Shown in pieces: positions 42,684-49,958 of a DNA stretch of 49,958 bases (positions within the stretch are counted from its first letter, which is position 1; every line of letters begins with the position of its first letter). The notes under the pieces were generated by a model. That model was not told the DNA's origin, did not search any database, and saw only the letters and a program-made list of their open reading frames with translations. The stretch lies in contig DCZO01000015.1 in the NCBI GenBank assembly GCA_002331335.1, positions 130,351 to 180,308 on the forward strand, read 5' to 3'. Source of the stretch: Nitrospira sp. UBA2082 (GTDB lineage Bacteria; Nitrospirota; Nitrospiria; Nitrospirales; Nitrospiraceae). A program made the translations under genes and the position numbers.

Positions 42684-43742
42684 TCATATCTGCAACAGCC
42701 GGGCGACATCCTCGCGTGTCGCCTTGACAGTTAACGGAGGTTTCGACACACCGATGGCGGTATCGGCGTCTTTCAGGCCATGCCCGGTCAGCGTGCAGAC
42801 CACCGTGTCGCCTTCCCGCAGCGCACCCACCCGGTGCAATTTCGCCACGCCCGCGACCGATGCGGCGGACGCCGGTTCGCAAAACACGCCTTCCGCCGCC
42901 GCCACGGCCGCATAGGCTTGAAGAATTTCTTCATCCGTCACCATATCAATGGCGCCGGAGGATTCCTGGACCGCGGTCAAGGCCGAGGACCAGCTGGCCG
43001 GATTGCCGATTCGAATCGCCGTGGCAACGGTGTGCGGCTGCTCGACAACCCGGCCCAGTACGATAGGCGCCGCCCCCGCCGCTTGAAATCCCATCATGCG
43101 GGGGAGCTTGGCAATTTGATTGGCCTGGCGATATTCGCGGTAGCCCTTCCAGTAGGCGGTAATGTTCCCGGCGTTGCCCACCGGCAGCACATGGAGGTTC
43201 GGGGCGTCACCGAGCTGATCGCAGACCTCGAACGCGGCGGTCTTCTGTCCCTCGATGCGGAAGGGATTCAGGGAATTCACCAACTCGATGTGATACGACG
43301 CCGAAAGATCCTTGACCAGCGACAAGGCTTGATCGAAGTTCCCTTCGATTTGAATCACCGTGGCCTGGTGCATCATCGCTTGAGAGAGTTTCCCCATCGC
43401 GATTTTTCCGGCCGGGATCAAGACATAGACGGCCAGCCCGGCGCGGGCCCCATAGGCGGCCGCCGAAGCAGACGTATTGCCGGTAGAGGCACACATCACG
43501 GCCCGCGCGCCGTTCTCCGCCGCTTTCGACATGGCCATCGTCATGCCGCGATCTTTGAAGGAGCCGGTGGGATTCATCCCCTCGAACTTGAGATACAAAT
43601 CGATGCCCGGCGCGATCGCCTTGGCCAGCCGCGCCGCGCGAATCAGCGGCGTGTTCCCCTCCGCCAAACTGATGACCGGGGTCTTCTCCGACACCGGAAG
43701 AAACTTGCGATACTCCTCGATGATGCCGCGCCAGCGAGTCAT
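42684..43742 (-). CDS. thrC: Threonine synthase
   Basis: ThrC converts O-phosphohomoserine to threonine using PLP. The 352-residue enzyme is of the short bacterial class. The PLP lysine is K63 in NPTGSFKDRGM, followed by CASTGNTSASAAAYGARAG for the phosphate-binding region and LPVGNAGNITAYWKG. The C-terminus EGDTVVCTLTGHGLKDAD is complete. GGAG lies upstream of the ATG, 15 bases after hom. The need for phosphohomoserine means a homoserine kinase must exist, and the next gene is the only local candidate. Confidence 0.95.
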   Translation of the reverse strand: MTRWRGIIEEYRKFLPVSEKTPVISLAEGNTPLIRAARLAKAIAPGIDLYLKFEGMNPTGSFKDRGMTMAMSKAAENGARAVMCASTGNTSASAAAYGARAGLAVYVLIPAGKIAMGKLSQAMMHQATVIQIEGNFDQALSLVKDLSASYHIELVNSLNPFRIEGQKTAAFEVCDQLGDAPNLHVLPVGNAGNITAYWKGYREYRQANQIAKLPRMMGFQAAGAAPIVLGRVVEQPHTVATAIRIGNPASWSSALTAVQESSGAIDMVTDEEILQAYAAVAAAEGVFCEPASAASVAGVAKLHRVGALREGDTVVCTLTGHGLKDADTAIGVSKPPLTVKATREDVARLLQI

Positions 43743-43757
43743 CCGATTACTCCACTC

Positions 43758-45071
43758 TCACTCATCTTTGCCTTCCACCCGAATGAGCGTCGCCGGTTCG
43801 GACACGAAGGGTTTTCGGTTGATCTCGCGGAGCGCGGTTTGCACGTCGCGCTCTCTCGCCATGTGGGTCTTGATGACCACCGGCACGGTCTGCCCTTCCC
43901 GGCGTCCCTGCTGCAGCATCGACGAGATACTGATTCCGCAGCGGCCGAGTTCACCGGCAATCTGCGCCAACACGCCGGGACGGTCCACCACCATGAACCG
44001 CAGATAGTAGAGCGAACTGATCTCCTCCACCGGTTTCATGCGCAGGGGCCGCCGCTGGTCCTGTTGGAACGACGCGGGAGGTACTCGTCCAACCGCGCTC
44101 TTGAGCAGATTCCGTCCGATCGCAATCACGTCGCTCACCACAGCGCTTCCGGTCGGCATCGAGCCGGCCCCCCGCCCATAGAGCACCACGTCCCCGACCG
44201 CATCACCGACCAGCTGGATCGCGTTATAGACGCCCTCAACCTGCGCGATCGGGGAGTGCGCTGGCAGCATCGTGGGATGCACGCGGGCTTCCACTTCGCC
44301 GTCCACAAGCTTCGCAATGCCCAGCAGCTTGATGGTAAAGCCGAATTCTTTCGCATACGCGATGTCGGTCGGCGTGATGTGGGTGATCCCTTCCGTGTAA
44401 ATCTCTTTGAAATTGACGGGCGTGCCGTAGGCGAGGCTCACCAGAATGGCGAGTTTGTGCGCCGAATCAATACCCCCGATATCGAATGTGGGGTCCGCCT
44501 CGGCGTATCCGGCTTGCTGCGCGTCTTTGAGCACGGCTTCGAAACTGTGGCCCTCATGAGTCATTCGGGACAGGATATAATTTGAGGTGCCGTTGATAAT
44601 GCCATAAATGGATTGGAGTGTATTGCCCGCCAACCCTTCCGTCAGCGCCCGAATGACGGGGATTCCCCCGCCCACACTGGCCTCGAATCCCACGTCCACA
44701 CCCTTGCGCGACGCGGCTTCGAAGATCTCCTCTCCGTGAAGCGCGAGCAGCGCCTTGTTGGCCGTGACCACTTGTTTGCCGGCGGCGATCGCGTCCAGGA
44801 TGACCCGCTTGGCGGTGTCGTAGCCGCCGATCAACTCGATGACGATATCGACGGCGGGATCGTTGAGCACCTCTTTCGCGTCGGTCGTCAATGTACCGGG
44901 GGGAAGCGAGAGGCCGCGATCTCGCGTGACGTCGAGATCCGCAATGCGGATCAGCTCAACCGGCACACCGACACGGCGGCGAATGAGCGCGGTGTGATCG
45001 AGCAACACTTTCGCCGTTCCGGCGCCCACTGTGCCAAACCCGATGATGCCGACTCCGATACGTGATTTCAT
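43758..45071 (-). CDS. hom: Homoserine dehydrogenase
   Basis: Hom reduces aspartate semialdehyde to homoserine with NAD(P)H. The 437-residue enzyme has the dinucleotide-binding GIIGFGTVGAG (8-18), the catalytic region GGGIPVIRALTEGLAGN and YAEADPTFDIGGIDSAHKL. A C-terminal ACT domain (about 350-430; YYLRFMVVDRPGVLAQIAGEL) is likely for threonine feedback. The start overlaps the aminotransferase stop as ATGA. Confidence 0.95.
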   Translation of the reverse strand: MKSRIGVGIIGFGTVGAGTAKVLLDHTALIRRRVGVPVELIRIADLDVTRDRGLSLPPGTLTTDAKEVLNDPAVDIVIELIGGYDTAKRVILDAIAAGKQVVTANKALLALHGEEIFEAASRKGVDVGFEASVGGGIPVIRALTEGLAGNTLQSIYGIINGTSNYILSRMTHEGHSFEAVLKDAQQAGYAEADPTFDIGGIDSAHKLAILVSLAYGTPVNFKEIYTEGITHITPTDIAYAKEFGFTIKLLGIAKLVDGEVEARVHPTMLPAHSPIAQVEGVYNAIQLVGDAVGDVVLYGRGAGSMPTGSAVVSDVIAIGRNLLKSAVGRVPPASFQQDQRRPLRMKPVEEISSLYYLRFMVVDRPGVLAQIAGELGRCGISISSMLQQGRREGQTVPVVIKTHMARERDVQTALREINRKPFVSEPATLIRVEGKDE

Positions 45072-46264
45072 TCTTCGGCTCCGTCGAGCTTGAGCGCTTT
45101 CCGGATGCCCCTGACCGCCTGGCGAGTTCGATGTTCGTTTTCCACCAACCCGAAGCGCACAAATTCATCACCGCCTTCGCCAAAACCGATCCCCGGCGAA
45201 ACCGCGACTTTCGCTTCCTTGAGCAGCAGTTTTGAGAATTCCAGCGAACCCATGTGGCGATACGGCAGTGGGATGCGGGCCCACACGAACATCGTCGCCA
45301 GCGGTTTGGCGACATTCCAACCGATGCGGTTCAGCCCACCGACGAGCACATCACGCCGTTTCTGATAGCGCAGGACTGTCTCCTTGACACATTCCTGTGG
45401 CCCGTTCAGGGCAATCACGCTCGCGATCTGGACTGGTTGGAAGATACCATAGTCGAGATAGCTCTTGATCTTCGCCAGTGCACCCACAACCTCCCGGTTG
45501 CCCACACAGAATCCCACCCGCCATCCCGGCATGTTGTAGGCCTTGGAGAGCGTGTAGAATTCCACTCCGATATCTTTCGCGCCGGGCACCTGAAGAAAAC
45601 TCGGCGCCTTATAGCCGTCGAACACCAGATCGGCATAGGCCAGATCATGAATGACGATGACGTTGTGTTCCTTGGCAAAGGCCACGATCTTCTTGAAAAA
45701 CTCCAGGTCCACGACGGCCGTCGTCGGATTATGCGGGAAATTGATGACGAGGATCTTCGGTCGTGGAAACGTCTGCCGGTAGACCCGCAGGAGATCTTCG
45801 AAAAAATCGCTGTCCTGGCGCAGTTCGATCCCACGGACCTCGCCGCCCGCGATGATGAAACTGTACATATGGATCGGGTAGGTCGGGGTCGGAGTCAACA
45901 CCACATCACCGGGACCGATCATGGCCAAGGCCAAGTGTGCCAGGCCCTCTTTTGATCCGATCGTGACGATCGCTTCCGTTTCCGGGTCCAGATCGACATC
46001 GTAGTTGCGTTTATACCACCCGCAGATTGCATGGCGTAGCTTGGTTATCCCGCGCGACGCGGAGTAGCGGTGATTCTTCCCCTTGCGGGCCGCTTCGATC
46101 AACTTCTCGACGATGTGCGGCGGCGTCGGCTGGTCGGGATTCCCCATGCCGAAATCAATGATATCCTCGCCGCGCTGCCGAGCGTCGAGCTTGAGCGATT
46201 GCACCTGCGCGAAGACATACGGAGGAAGTCGCTTGATTCGGTAAAACCCGTCGCCCAACCCCAT
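45068..46264 (-). CDS. Class I aminotransferase (AlaC/aspartate aminotransferase-like)
   Basis: The 398-residue PLP enzyme begins IKRLPPYVFAQVQSLKLDAR, typical of the AlaC (YfdZ) and related LL-diaminopimelate aminotransferase branch. The PLP lysine is K241 in TLSKAYNMPGWRVGF and the substrate-binding INFPHNPTTAV is intact. As first gene of the aspartate-family operon it may supply aspartate or act in alanine synthesis; the substrate is uncertain. CAGGA lies seven to eight bases before the ATG. Confidence 0.88.
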   Translation of the reverse strand: MGLGDGFYRIKRLPPYVFAQVQSLKLDARQRGEDIIDFGMGNPDQPTPPHIVEKLIEAARKGKNHRYSASRGITKLRHAICGWYKRNYDVDLDPETEAIVTIGSKEGLAHLALAMIGPGDVVLTPTPTYPIHMYSFIIAGGEVRGIELRQDSDFFEDLLRVYRQTFPRPKILVINFPHNPTTAVVDLEFFKKIVAFAKEHNVIVIHDLAYADLVFDGYKAPSFLQVPGAKDIGVEFYTLSKAYNMPGWRVGFCVGNREVVGALAKIKSYLDYGIFQPVQIASVIALNGPQECVKETVLRYQKRRDVLVGGLNRIGWNVAKPLATMFVWARIPLPYRHMGSLEFSKLLLKEAKVAVSPGIGFGEGGDEFVRFGLVENEHRTRQAVRGIRKALKLDGAEE

Positions 46265-46575
46265 AAATGTTCCTGACTCGTGTGTGATGCGCGATATAGT
46301 TTGAATTCGGCACCCTGCTTCTGATTGCGCCTATCAGGAGGAGCCCCCAAGAAGATCCTATTCTAAATTGACGCCTGTGGCTGAGTCAATTTACCTTGTG
46401 ATTCTGTGGGGTTCTGAATCCATGCTCTCAGTCGTCTTCGCGACCTCTTCGGTTCACGACCGGCGAGTTCGTCCTTGCTCCCCCTCACGGCTTTCTGTTA
46501 GTAATAGATCCCAATACCACATCATCTCGTTGCCCCGCTTTCCTCAGCACCCATATAGAGCTGAAGGGAGAATCA
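46265..46575. other. Divergent spacer between the aspartate-family operon and pdxJ
   Basis: These 311 bases hold no convincing gene. They must contain promoters for both directions; no good -10/-35 pair stands out. The clearest structure is an 8-bp inverted repeat AAATTGAC...GTCAATTT (46365-46372 and 46385-46392). Confidence 0.5.
46365..46392. promoter_or_regulatory. 8-bp inverted repeat, possible operator
   Basis: AAATTGAC and GTCAATTT are perfect complements separated by 12 bases. The half-sites TTGAC/GTCAA resemble those of regulators binding as dimers, but the spacing is wider than Fnr/Crp sites. Its place in the divergent spacer suits an operator acting on one or both flanking operons. 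Confidence 0.35.
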
Positions 46576-47289
46576 GTGGCCCGGCTTGGCGTCAATATCG
46601 ATCATGTAGCGACGTTGCGGCAGGCACGGGGAGGGAACGACCCGGATCCCCTGGCGGCGGCCATCCTCGTCGAACTGGCCGGGGCAGATGGACTTGTCGT
46701 CCACCTGCGCGAAGACCGCCGGCACATCCAAGACCGGGACCTCCGGCTCTTGCGTGAAATCACCCGCACCAAACTCGACCTGGAAATGGCGGCGGACGAC
46801 GCCATGGCGAAGATCGCGCTCACGGTCAAACCGGATCTCGTCACGCTGGTCCCGGAGAAACGGCAGGAACTCACGACAGAAGGCGGGCTGGACGTTGCCG
46901 GCCAGCGTGATCGCATCGAGGGCATCATCACGTTGCTGCACAACGGCGGGATTCCCGTCAGCCTCTTTGTCGAACCTGATCTCAATCAGATCAAGGCTGC
47001 TCATAAAGTGTCCGCTGATTTCGTCGAACTACACACCGGCCGCTATGCGAATGCGACCCGCTCCAAAGAGGCTGACGCCGAGTTTGAAGCCATCACCCAG
47101 GCGGCGAAGTTCGCTTACAAGCTGGGAATCGGCGTCAATGCAGGCCACGGATTGAATTACCGCAATGTGAAACGCCTGACGCATATTCCTGAGATCGTCG
47201 AGTACAACATCGGGCACAGCATCATAGCGCGGGCCGTGCTGGTCGGCCTCGAGCAGGCCGTGAAAGAAATGAAATCCTTGCTCGGTTAA
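46576..47289 (+). CDS. pdxJ: Pyridoxine 5'-phosphate synthase
   Basis: PdxJ forms pyridoxine 5'-phosphate from 1-deoxyxylulose 5-phosphate and 3-amino-1-hydroxyacetone phosphate, the last ring-forming step of DXP-dependent vitamin B6 synthesis. The 237-residue TIM-barrel protein starts LGVNIDHVATLRQARGG and has HLREDRRHIQDRD, LVPEKRQELTTEGGLDV and NAGHGLNYRNV with the catalytic histidines and glutamate. The start is GTG with AAGGGAG upstream. A PLP supply gene next to PLP-dependent aminotransferase and threonine synthase genes is suggestive, though they are on opposite strands. Confidence 0.96.
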   Translation: MARLGVNIDHVATLRQARGGNDPDPLAAAILVELAGADGLVVHLREDRRHIQDRDLRLLREITRTKLDLEMAADDAMAKIALTVKPDLVTLVPEKRQELTTEGGLDVAGQRDRIEGIITLLHNGGIPVSLFVEPDLNQIKAAHKVSADFVELHTGRYANATRSKEADAEFEAITQAAKFAYKLGIGVNAGHGLNYRNVKRLTHIPEIVEYNIGHSIIARAVLVGLEQAVKEMKSLLG

Positions 47290-47334
47290 TGCTGCCGGCC
47301 ACTGGGTCTGCCTGTTCACCATCCTCGGTTCACC

Positions 47335-48891
47335 ATGACGAAGATCATCACCGGCACACAGATGCAGGAGTTGGATCGCCGCACGATCGGAGAAGCCCGC
47401 ATCCCGGCACGAGTGCTGATGGACCGGGCCGGCTCCGGCCTGGTGGCCGCTCTTGAACAGGCCTTCGGTTCCACGCAAGGGAAGCGCGTGATCATCCTCT
47501 GCGGGAAAGGCAACAACGGTGGCGATGGATTTGTCGCGGCACGGTTGCTCCATCGCCGCGGGACACAGGTCCAGGTCCTCATGATGTCACCCGCCTCGGA
47601 ATTGAGTCGTGACGCCGCCGTGATGTACCGGCAATTCGTCCGCACGGCGGGCAAGTCGGCCGTGCACCTGTATACCTCAAAAAGCCTCGTGTCCTCGCTG
47701 CTCCGTGAGAGCGACCTCATCATCGATGCGCTGTTGGGAACCGGCCTCTCCTCCGATGTCACCGCGCATTACGCCGATGCGATCGACTGTATCAATGAGG
47801 CCGGACGCCCGGTCGTAGCCGCTGATCTTCCATCAGGCCTCCATGCCGATACCGGTGCCATTCTCGGTCGAGCTGTCCGAGCGTCGCTCACCGTGACATT
47901 CGGCCTCCCGAAATTGGGACTGTATCAGAGCCATGGGGTCGATCTTGCCGGATCGGTCAGCCTCATTGATATCGGCATTCCTCAGGCCTACATCGAGGCC
48001 GTCACGAGCCACACGACTCTGATCACACCGGCCTTCGTGCACGCCGCTCTGCCCGCCCGCAGGCCGGCAAGCCACAAAGGCACGTTCGGCCATGCCGGCA
48101 TCATCGCAGGCTCCGTCGGTAAGACCGGCGCGGCGGCCATGGCCGCCAAGGCCGCGCTTCGTATTGGAACTGGTCTCGTGACCGTCGCCGTCCCCGCCGG
48201 TGTCAATGACGTGTTGGAGTCGAAACTGTTGGAAGCCATGACGATCCCGATGCCGGACACGAAGGCGCGGACTTTTTCCCGGTCGGCGTTGGACCGCTTG
48301 AAAACCTTCATCGCCGCCAGAACCGCCGTGGCGATCGGCCCCGGATTGTCCACCCACCCGGAAACCGTGGAACTGGTGCAAGCGCTGATGAAAGATCTCG
48401 ATCGGCCGGCCGTCCTGGATGCCGATGCGCTGAATGCACTGGCCGGACGTGCCTCGGTGTTGACGGCGTGCAAGACCCCTCCGATCCTCACACCTCATCC
48501 GGGCGAAATGGCTCGGCTGGAAGCCAATGCCACCCCCCAGAGCATCAACGCGGATCGTATCGGAACCGCTGTTCGGTTTGCACGGGAACGAGGCACGTTT
48601 GTCGTGCTGAAGGGTGCCAGGACGGTCGTGGCCAGGCCGGATGGAGCCGCGGCCATCTGTCCAACCGGTAATCCCGGTATGGCAACGGCCGGTACAGGCG
48701 ACGTCTTGACGGGGATGATGGTCGGTTTGCTGGCACAAGGGTTGGTACCCTGGGAAGCCGCCTGCGCGGGCACCTATCTGCATGGGTGCGCCGGAGACCT
48801 GGCCGCAGCTGACAAAGGACAGGCAGGACTCATTGCCGGAGATGTGATTGAGCAGATACCGTATGCTCTCAAGACCGTCCAACAGGCCTAG
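47335..48891 (+). CDS. nnr: Bifunctional NAD(P)H-hydrate epimerase/dehydratase
   Basis: This 518-residue fusion repairs NAD(P)H that has become hydrated. The N-terminal epimerase domain has GKGNNGGDGFVAAR (57-70) and DALLGTGLSSDV. The C-terminal ribokinase-like dehydratase domain has VLDADALNALAG, LTPHPGEMARLE and GTGDVLTGMM (453-462). Both sets of motifs are intact. The gene lies 45 bases after pdxJ and its end overlaps tsaE. No strong ribosome binding site is seen. Confidence 0.95.
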   Translation: MTKIITGTQMQELDRRTIGEARIPARVLMDRAGSGLVAALEQAFGSTQGKRVIILCGKGNNGGDGFVAARLLHRRGTQVQVLMMSPASELSRDAAVMYRQFVRTAGKSAVHLYTSKSLVSSLLRESDLIIDALLGTGLSSDVTAHYADAIDCINEAGRPVVAADLPSGLHADTGAILGRAVRASLTVTFGLPKLGLYQSHGVDLAGSVSLIDIGIPQAYIEAVTSHTTLITPAFVHAALPARRPASHKGTFGHAGIIAGSVGKTGAAAMAAKAALRIGTGLVTVAVPAGVNDVLESKLLEAMTIPMPDTKARTFSRSALDRLKTFIAARTAVAIGPGLSTHPETVELVQALMKDLDRPAVLDADALNALAGRASVLTACKTPPILTPHPGEMARLEANATPQSINADRIGTAVRFARERGTFVVLKGARTVVARPDGAAAICPTGNPGMATAGTGDVLTGMMVGLLAQGLVPWEAACAGTYLHGCAGDLAAADKGQAGLIAGDVIEQIPYALKTVQQA

Positions 48892-49492
48892 TCAACCTGC
48901 TTCCGGCACCGTTCAAGGTGCACGGCTGTCAAAGACGTCACGCCCTCCGTCTGTCGAGCGCCTCGAGTCGGTCCTCTCATCCCGCTCCCAGACCGAACGC
49001 CTTGGACATGTCATCGGCGCTTTGCTTACCGGTGGAGAAGTACTCGCATTGATCGGGGCCCTCGGCGCCGGCAAGACCGCCCTGGTTCGAGGCATTGCCG
49101 CGGGCCTCGACGTGCCGCCGGAATCTGTCAGCAGTCCCACTTTCGTCTTGGCCCATGAATATAACGGCCGAGCTTCCCTGATTCACATCGATCTCTACCG
49201 GTTACGTACCGTCGCGGAAGCTGAATCGATCGGGTTGGACGAGTATCTTGCCGGCTCGGCAGTGGTCGCCATCGAGTGGGCTGAACGCTTTCCAGAATGG
49301 CTCCCTGAGGACCGACTGGAGGTGCAGTTGACCCATCGAAGCCCGGCAACAAGGGACGTACTGGTCACGGCACAGGGCCCCCGATCGTCCGCGCTCTTGA
49401 CCCGCATTGCACGGAATTGGAGGATAGTCCAACGCGCACCGGTGTCGCTGAAACCGGCGCGCCCCGCTCGGAGAAAGGCTCCGGCTCGATGA
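48863..49492 (+). CDS. tsaE: tRNA threonylcarbamoyladenosine biosynthesis ATPase TsaE
   Basis: TsaE is the ATPase that works with TsaB and TsaD to form t6A on tRNAs reading ANN codons. The core has Walker A IGALGAGKTALVRGIA, SPTFVLAHEY and HIDLYRL with the catalytic aspartate, and IEWAERFPEWLP. The ATG at 48863 overlaps the upstream stop by 29 bases; a TTG at 48848 is also open. Both give an N-terminal tail of about 35 residues and a basic C-terminal tail not found in the compact 150-residue family members, probably disordered. Confidence 0.9.
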   Translation: MLSRPSNRPSQPASGTVQGARLSKTSRPPSVERLESVLSSRSQTERLGHVIGALLTGGEVLALIGALGAGKTALVRGIAAGLDVPPESVSSPTFVLAHEYNGRASLIHIDLYRLRTVAEAESIGLDEYLAGSAVVAIEWAERFPEWLPEDRLEVQLTHRSPATRDVLVTAQGPRSSALLTRIARNWRIVQRAPVSLKPARPARRKAPAR

Positions 49493-49833
49493 TTCGATTA
49501 ATTCTCGTCGGCATTCTGCTGCTCCTCTCCCTGGCATTTTTTCTTCAGAACCAGGAACAGGAAGTCACGCTCCGTTACTTCTTCGGATTGCTGGAAGCGT
49601 CGACGCCCGTCTACAAGCCCATCATGGCCGGCTTCGTCGTCGGCTTGTTGGTCGCGGGCATCTTGCTCTTTCCTCCGTGGATCCGCGGACGCATTGAACT
49701 GCGGCGCAAAACAAAAGCGCTGCAGGAAGCCGATGTAGACCTGGAACGGCTCCGCCAGTCACTCGGAAAAATCACCGACCGAGCCGCTGTGCCCGCATCA
49801 TCCGAATCACCACAGAGTTTCGCCGATGACTAG
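49489..49833 (+). CDS. LapA-domain inner-membrane protein
   Basis: The 114-residue protein has two membrane helices (MIRLILVGILLLLSLAFFL and MAGFVVGLLVAGILLF) separated by QNQEQEVTLRYFFG, the signature of the lipopolysaccharide assembly protein A domain. A cytoplasmic coiled-coil tail follows (ELRRKTKALQEADVDLERLR). In E. coli LapA helps regulate LPS synthesis with LapB; here no LapB is visible. The start overlaps the tsaE stop as ATGA, and the stop overlaps mutS by eight bases. Confidence 0.85.
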   Translation: MIRLILVGILLLLSLAFFLQNQEQEVTLRYFFGLLEASTPVYKPIMAGFVVGLLVAGILLFPPWIRGRIELRRKTKALQEADVDLERLRQSLGKITDRAAVPASSESPQSFADD

Positions 49834-49958
49834 TCAGGACGCGAGCCCCCTCATGCGCCAGTATCGGGATATCAAGCGTGGATATCCGCAGGCTATCTTA
49901 TTTTTCCGTGTCGGCGATTTCTATGAAATGTTCTATGAAGACGCCCAGGAAGCCTCGC
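49826..49958 (+). CDS. mutS: DNA mismatch repair protein MutS, 3' partial
   Basis: Only the first 44 codons are in the window: MTSQDASPLMRQYRDIKRG, then AILFFRVGDFYEMFYEDAQEA. This is the conserved mismatch-binding start of MutS, with the Phe-x-Glu wedge of domain I in DFYEMF. It recognises mispaired bases. The ATG overlaps the LapA-type gene by eight bases. Confidence 0.93.
   Translation, partial: MTSQDASPLMRQYRDIKRGYPQAILFFRVGDFYEMFYEDAQEAS

Noticed and set aside
42780..44585. 601-codon open frame on the plus strand
   Set aside because: It lies antisense to thrC and hom, which have clear family motifs; the long frame reflects high GC and codon bias.

Overview
The window is about 60% GC and carries dense, often overlapping genes. 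Gene content suggests a Gram-negative bacterium of the Nitrospirota, probably Nitrospira-like. Pointers are a citramalate synthase, an aspartate-family cluster that uses a phosphoglycerate-mutase-like protein where homoserine kinase is expected, large type IV pilus loci, and short GTGATGGGT- and ATCTGAGAT-type repeats between genes. The assignment is inference from recalled gene content; no search was run.

Layout. 1-2.8 kb (+): an envelope glycosylation set (GT2 transferase cut by the window edge, a LABN-domain membrane protein, an ArnT-like transferase). 2.9-8.2 kb (-): PAP2 phosphatase, TolB-like propeller, M1 metallopeptidase and a tandem-receiver protein. 8.3-10.8 kb (-): phoH-ybeY-ftsY. 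10.9-19.5 kb (-): minor-pilin operon A (fimT/gspH, pilV, pilW, pilX, a small secreted protein, pilY1, an Ig-like lipoprotein). 19.5-20.1 kb: a regulatory region with two divergent sigma-54-like promoters that share the same unusual -24 element. 20.1-21.0 kb (+): an exported coiled-coil/beta-roll protein. 21.2-26.2 kb (-): minor-pilin operon B (gspH, pilV, pilW and a large pilX-like gene, then a PilB/GspE ATPase). 26.5-27.2 kb (-): prepilin peptidase pilD.

27.4-34.2 kb is mostly housekeeping: a small LuxR-type regulator (+), then on the minus strand surE-dedA-cysS-rlmB, the ihf-merR-tRNA-Pro(GGG) unit with a terminator that merges into the surE start, and cimA. 34.3-40.0 kb (-) is a type I restriction-modification operon in the order hsdR, four-helix-bundle protein, hsdM, hsdS. 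Short ATCTGAGAT repeats lie in its spacer and also inside its reading frames.

40.2-46.3 kb (-) is an aspartate-family amino acid operon (alaC-like aminotransferase, hom, thrC, homoserine-kinase-like gene, lysC) with stop/start overlaps. 46.6-50 kb (+) holds pdxJ, the NAD(P)H-hydrate repair enzyme, tsaE, a LapA-domain gene and the first 44 codons of mutS.

The most interesting part is the 10.9-27.2 kb pilus island: two complete but different minor-pilin sets, a PilY1 tip protein, a dedicated ATPase, a prepilin peptidase and an unanchored head/stalk-type protein, apparently tied together by sigma-54 control. Other points worth checking are the homoserine-kinase candidate that lacks expected metal ligands, the repeat-plus-hairpin element inserted in frame in hsdM, and the stem-loop lying between the surE ribosome binding site and its start codon.
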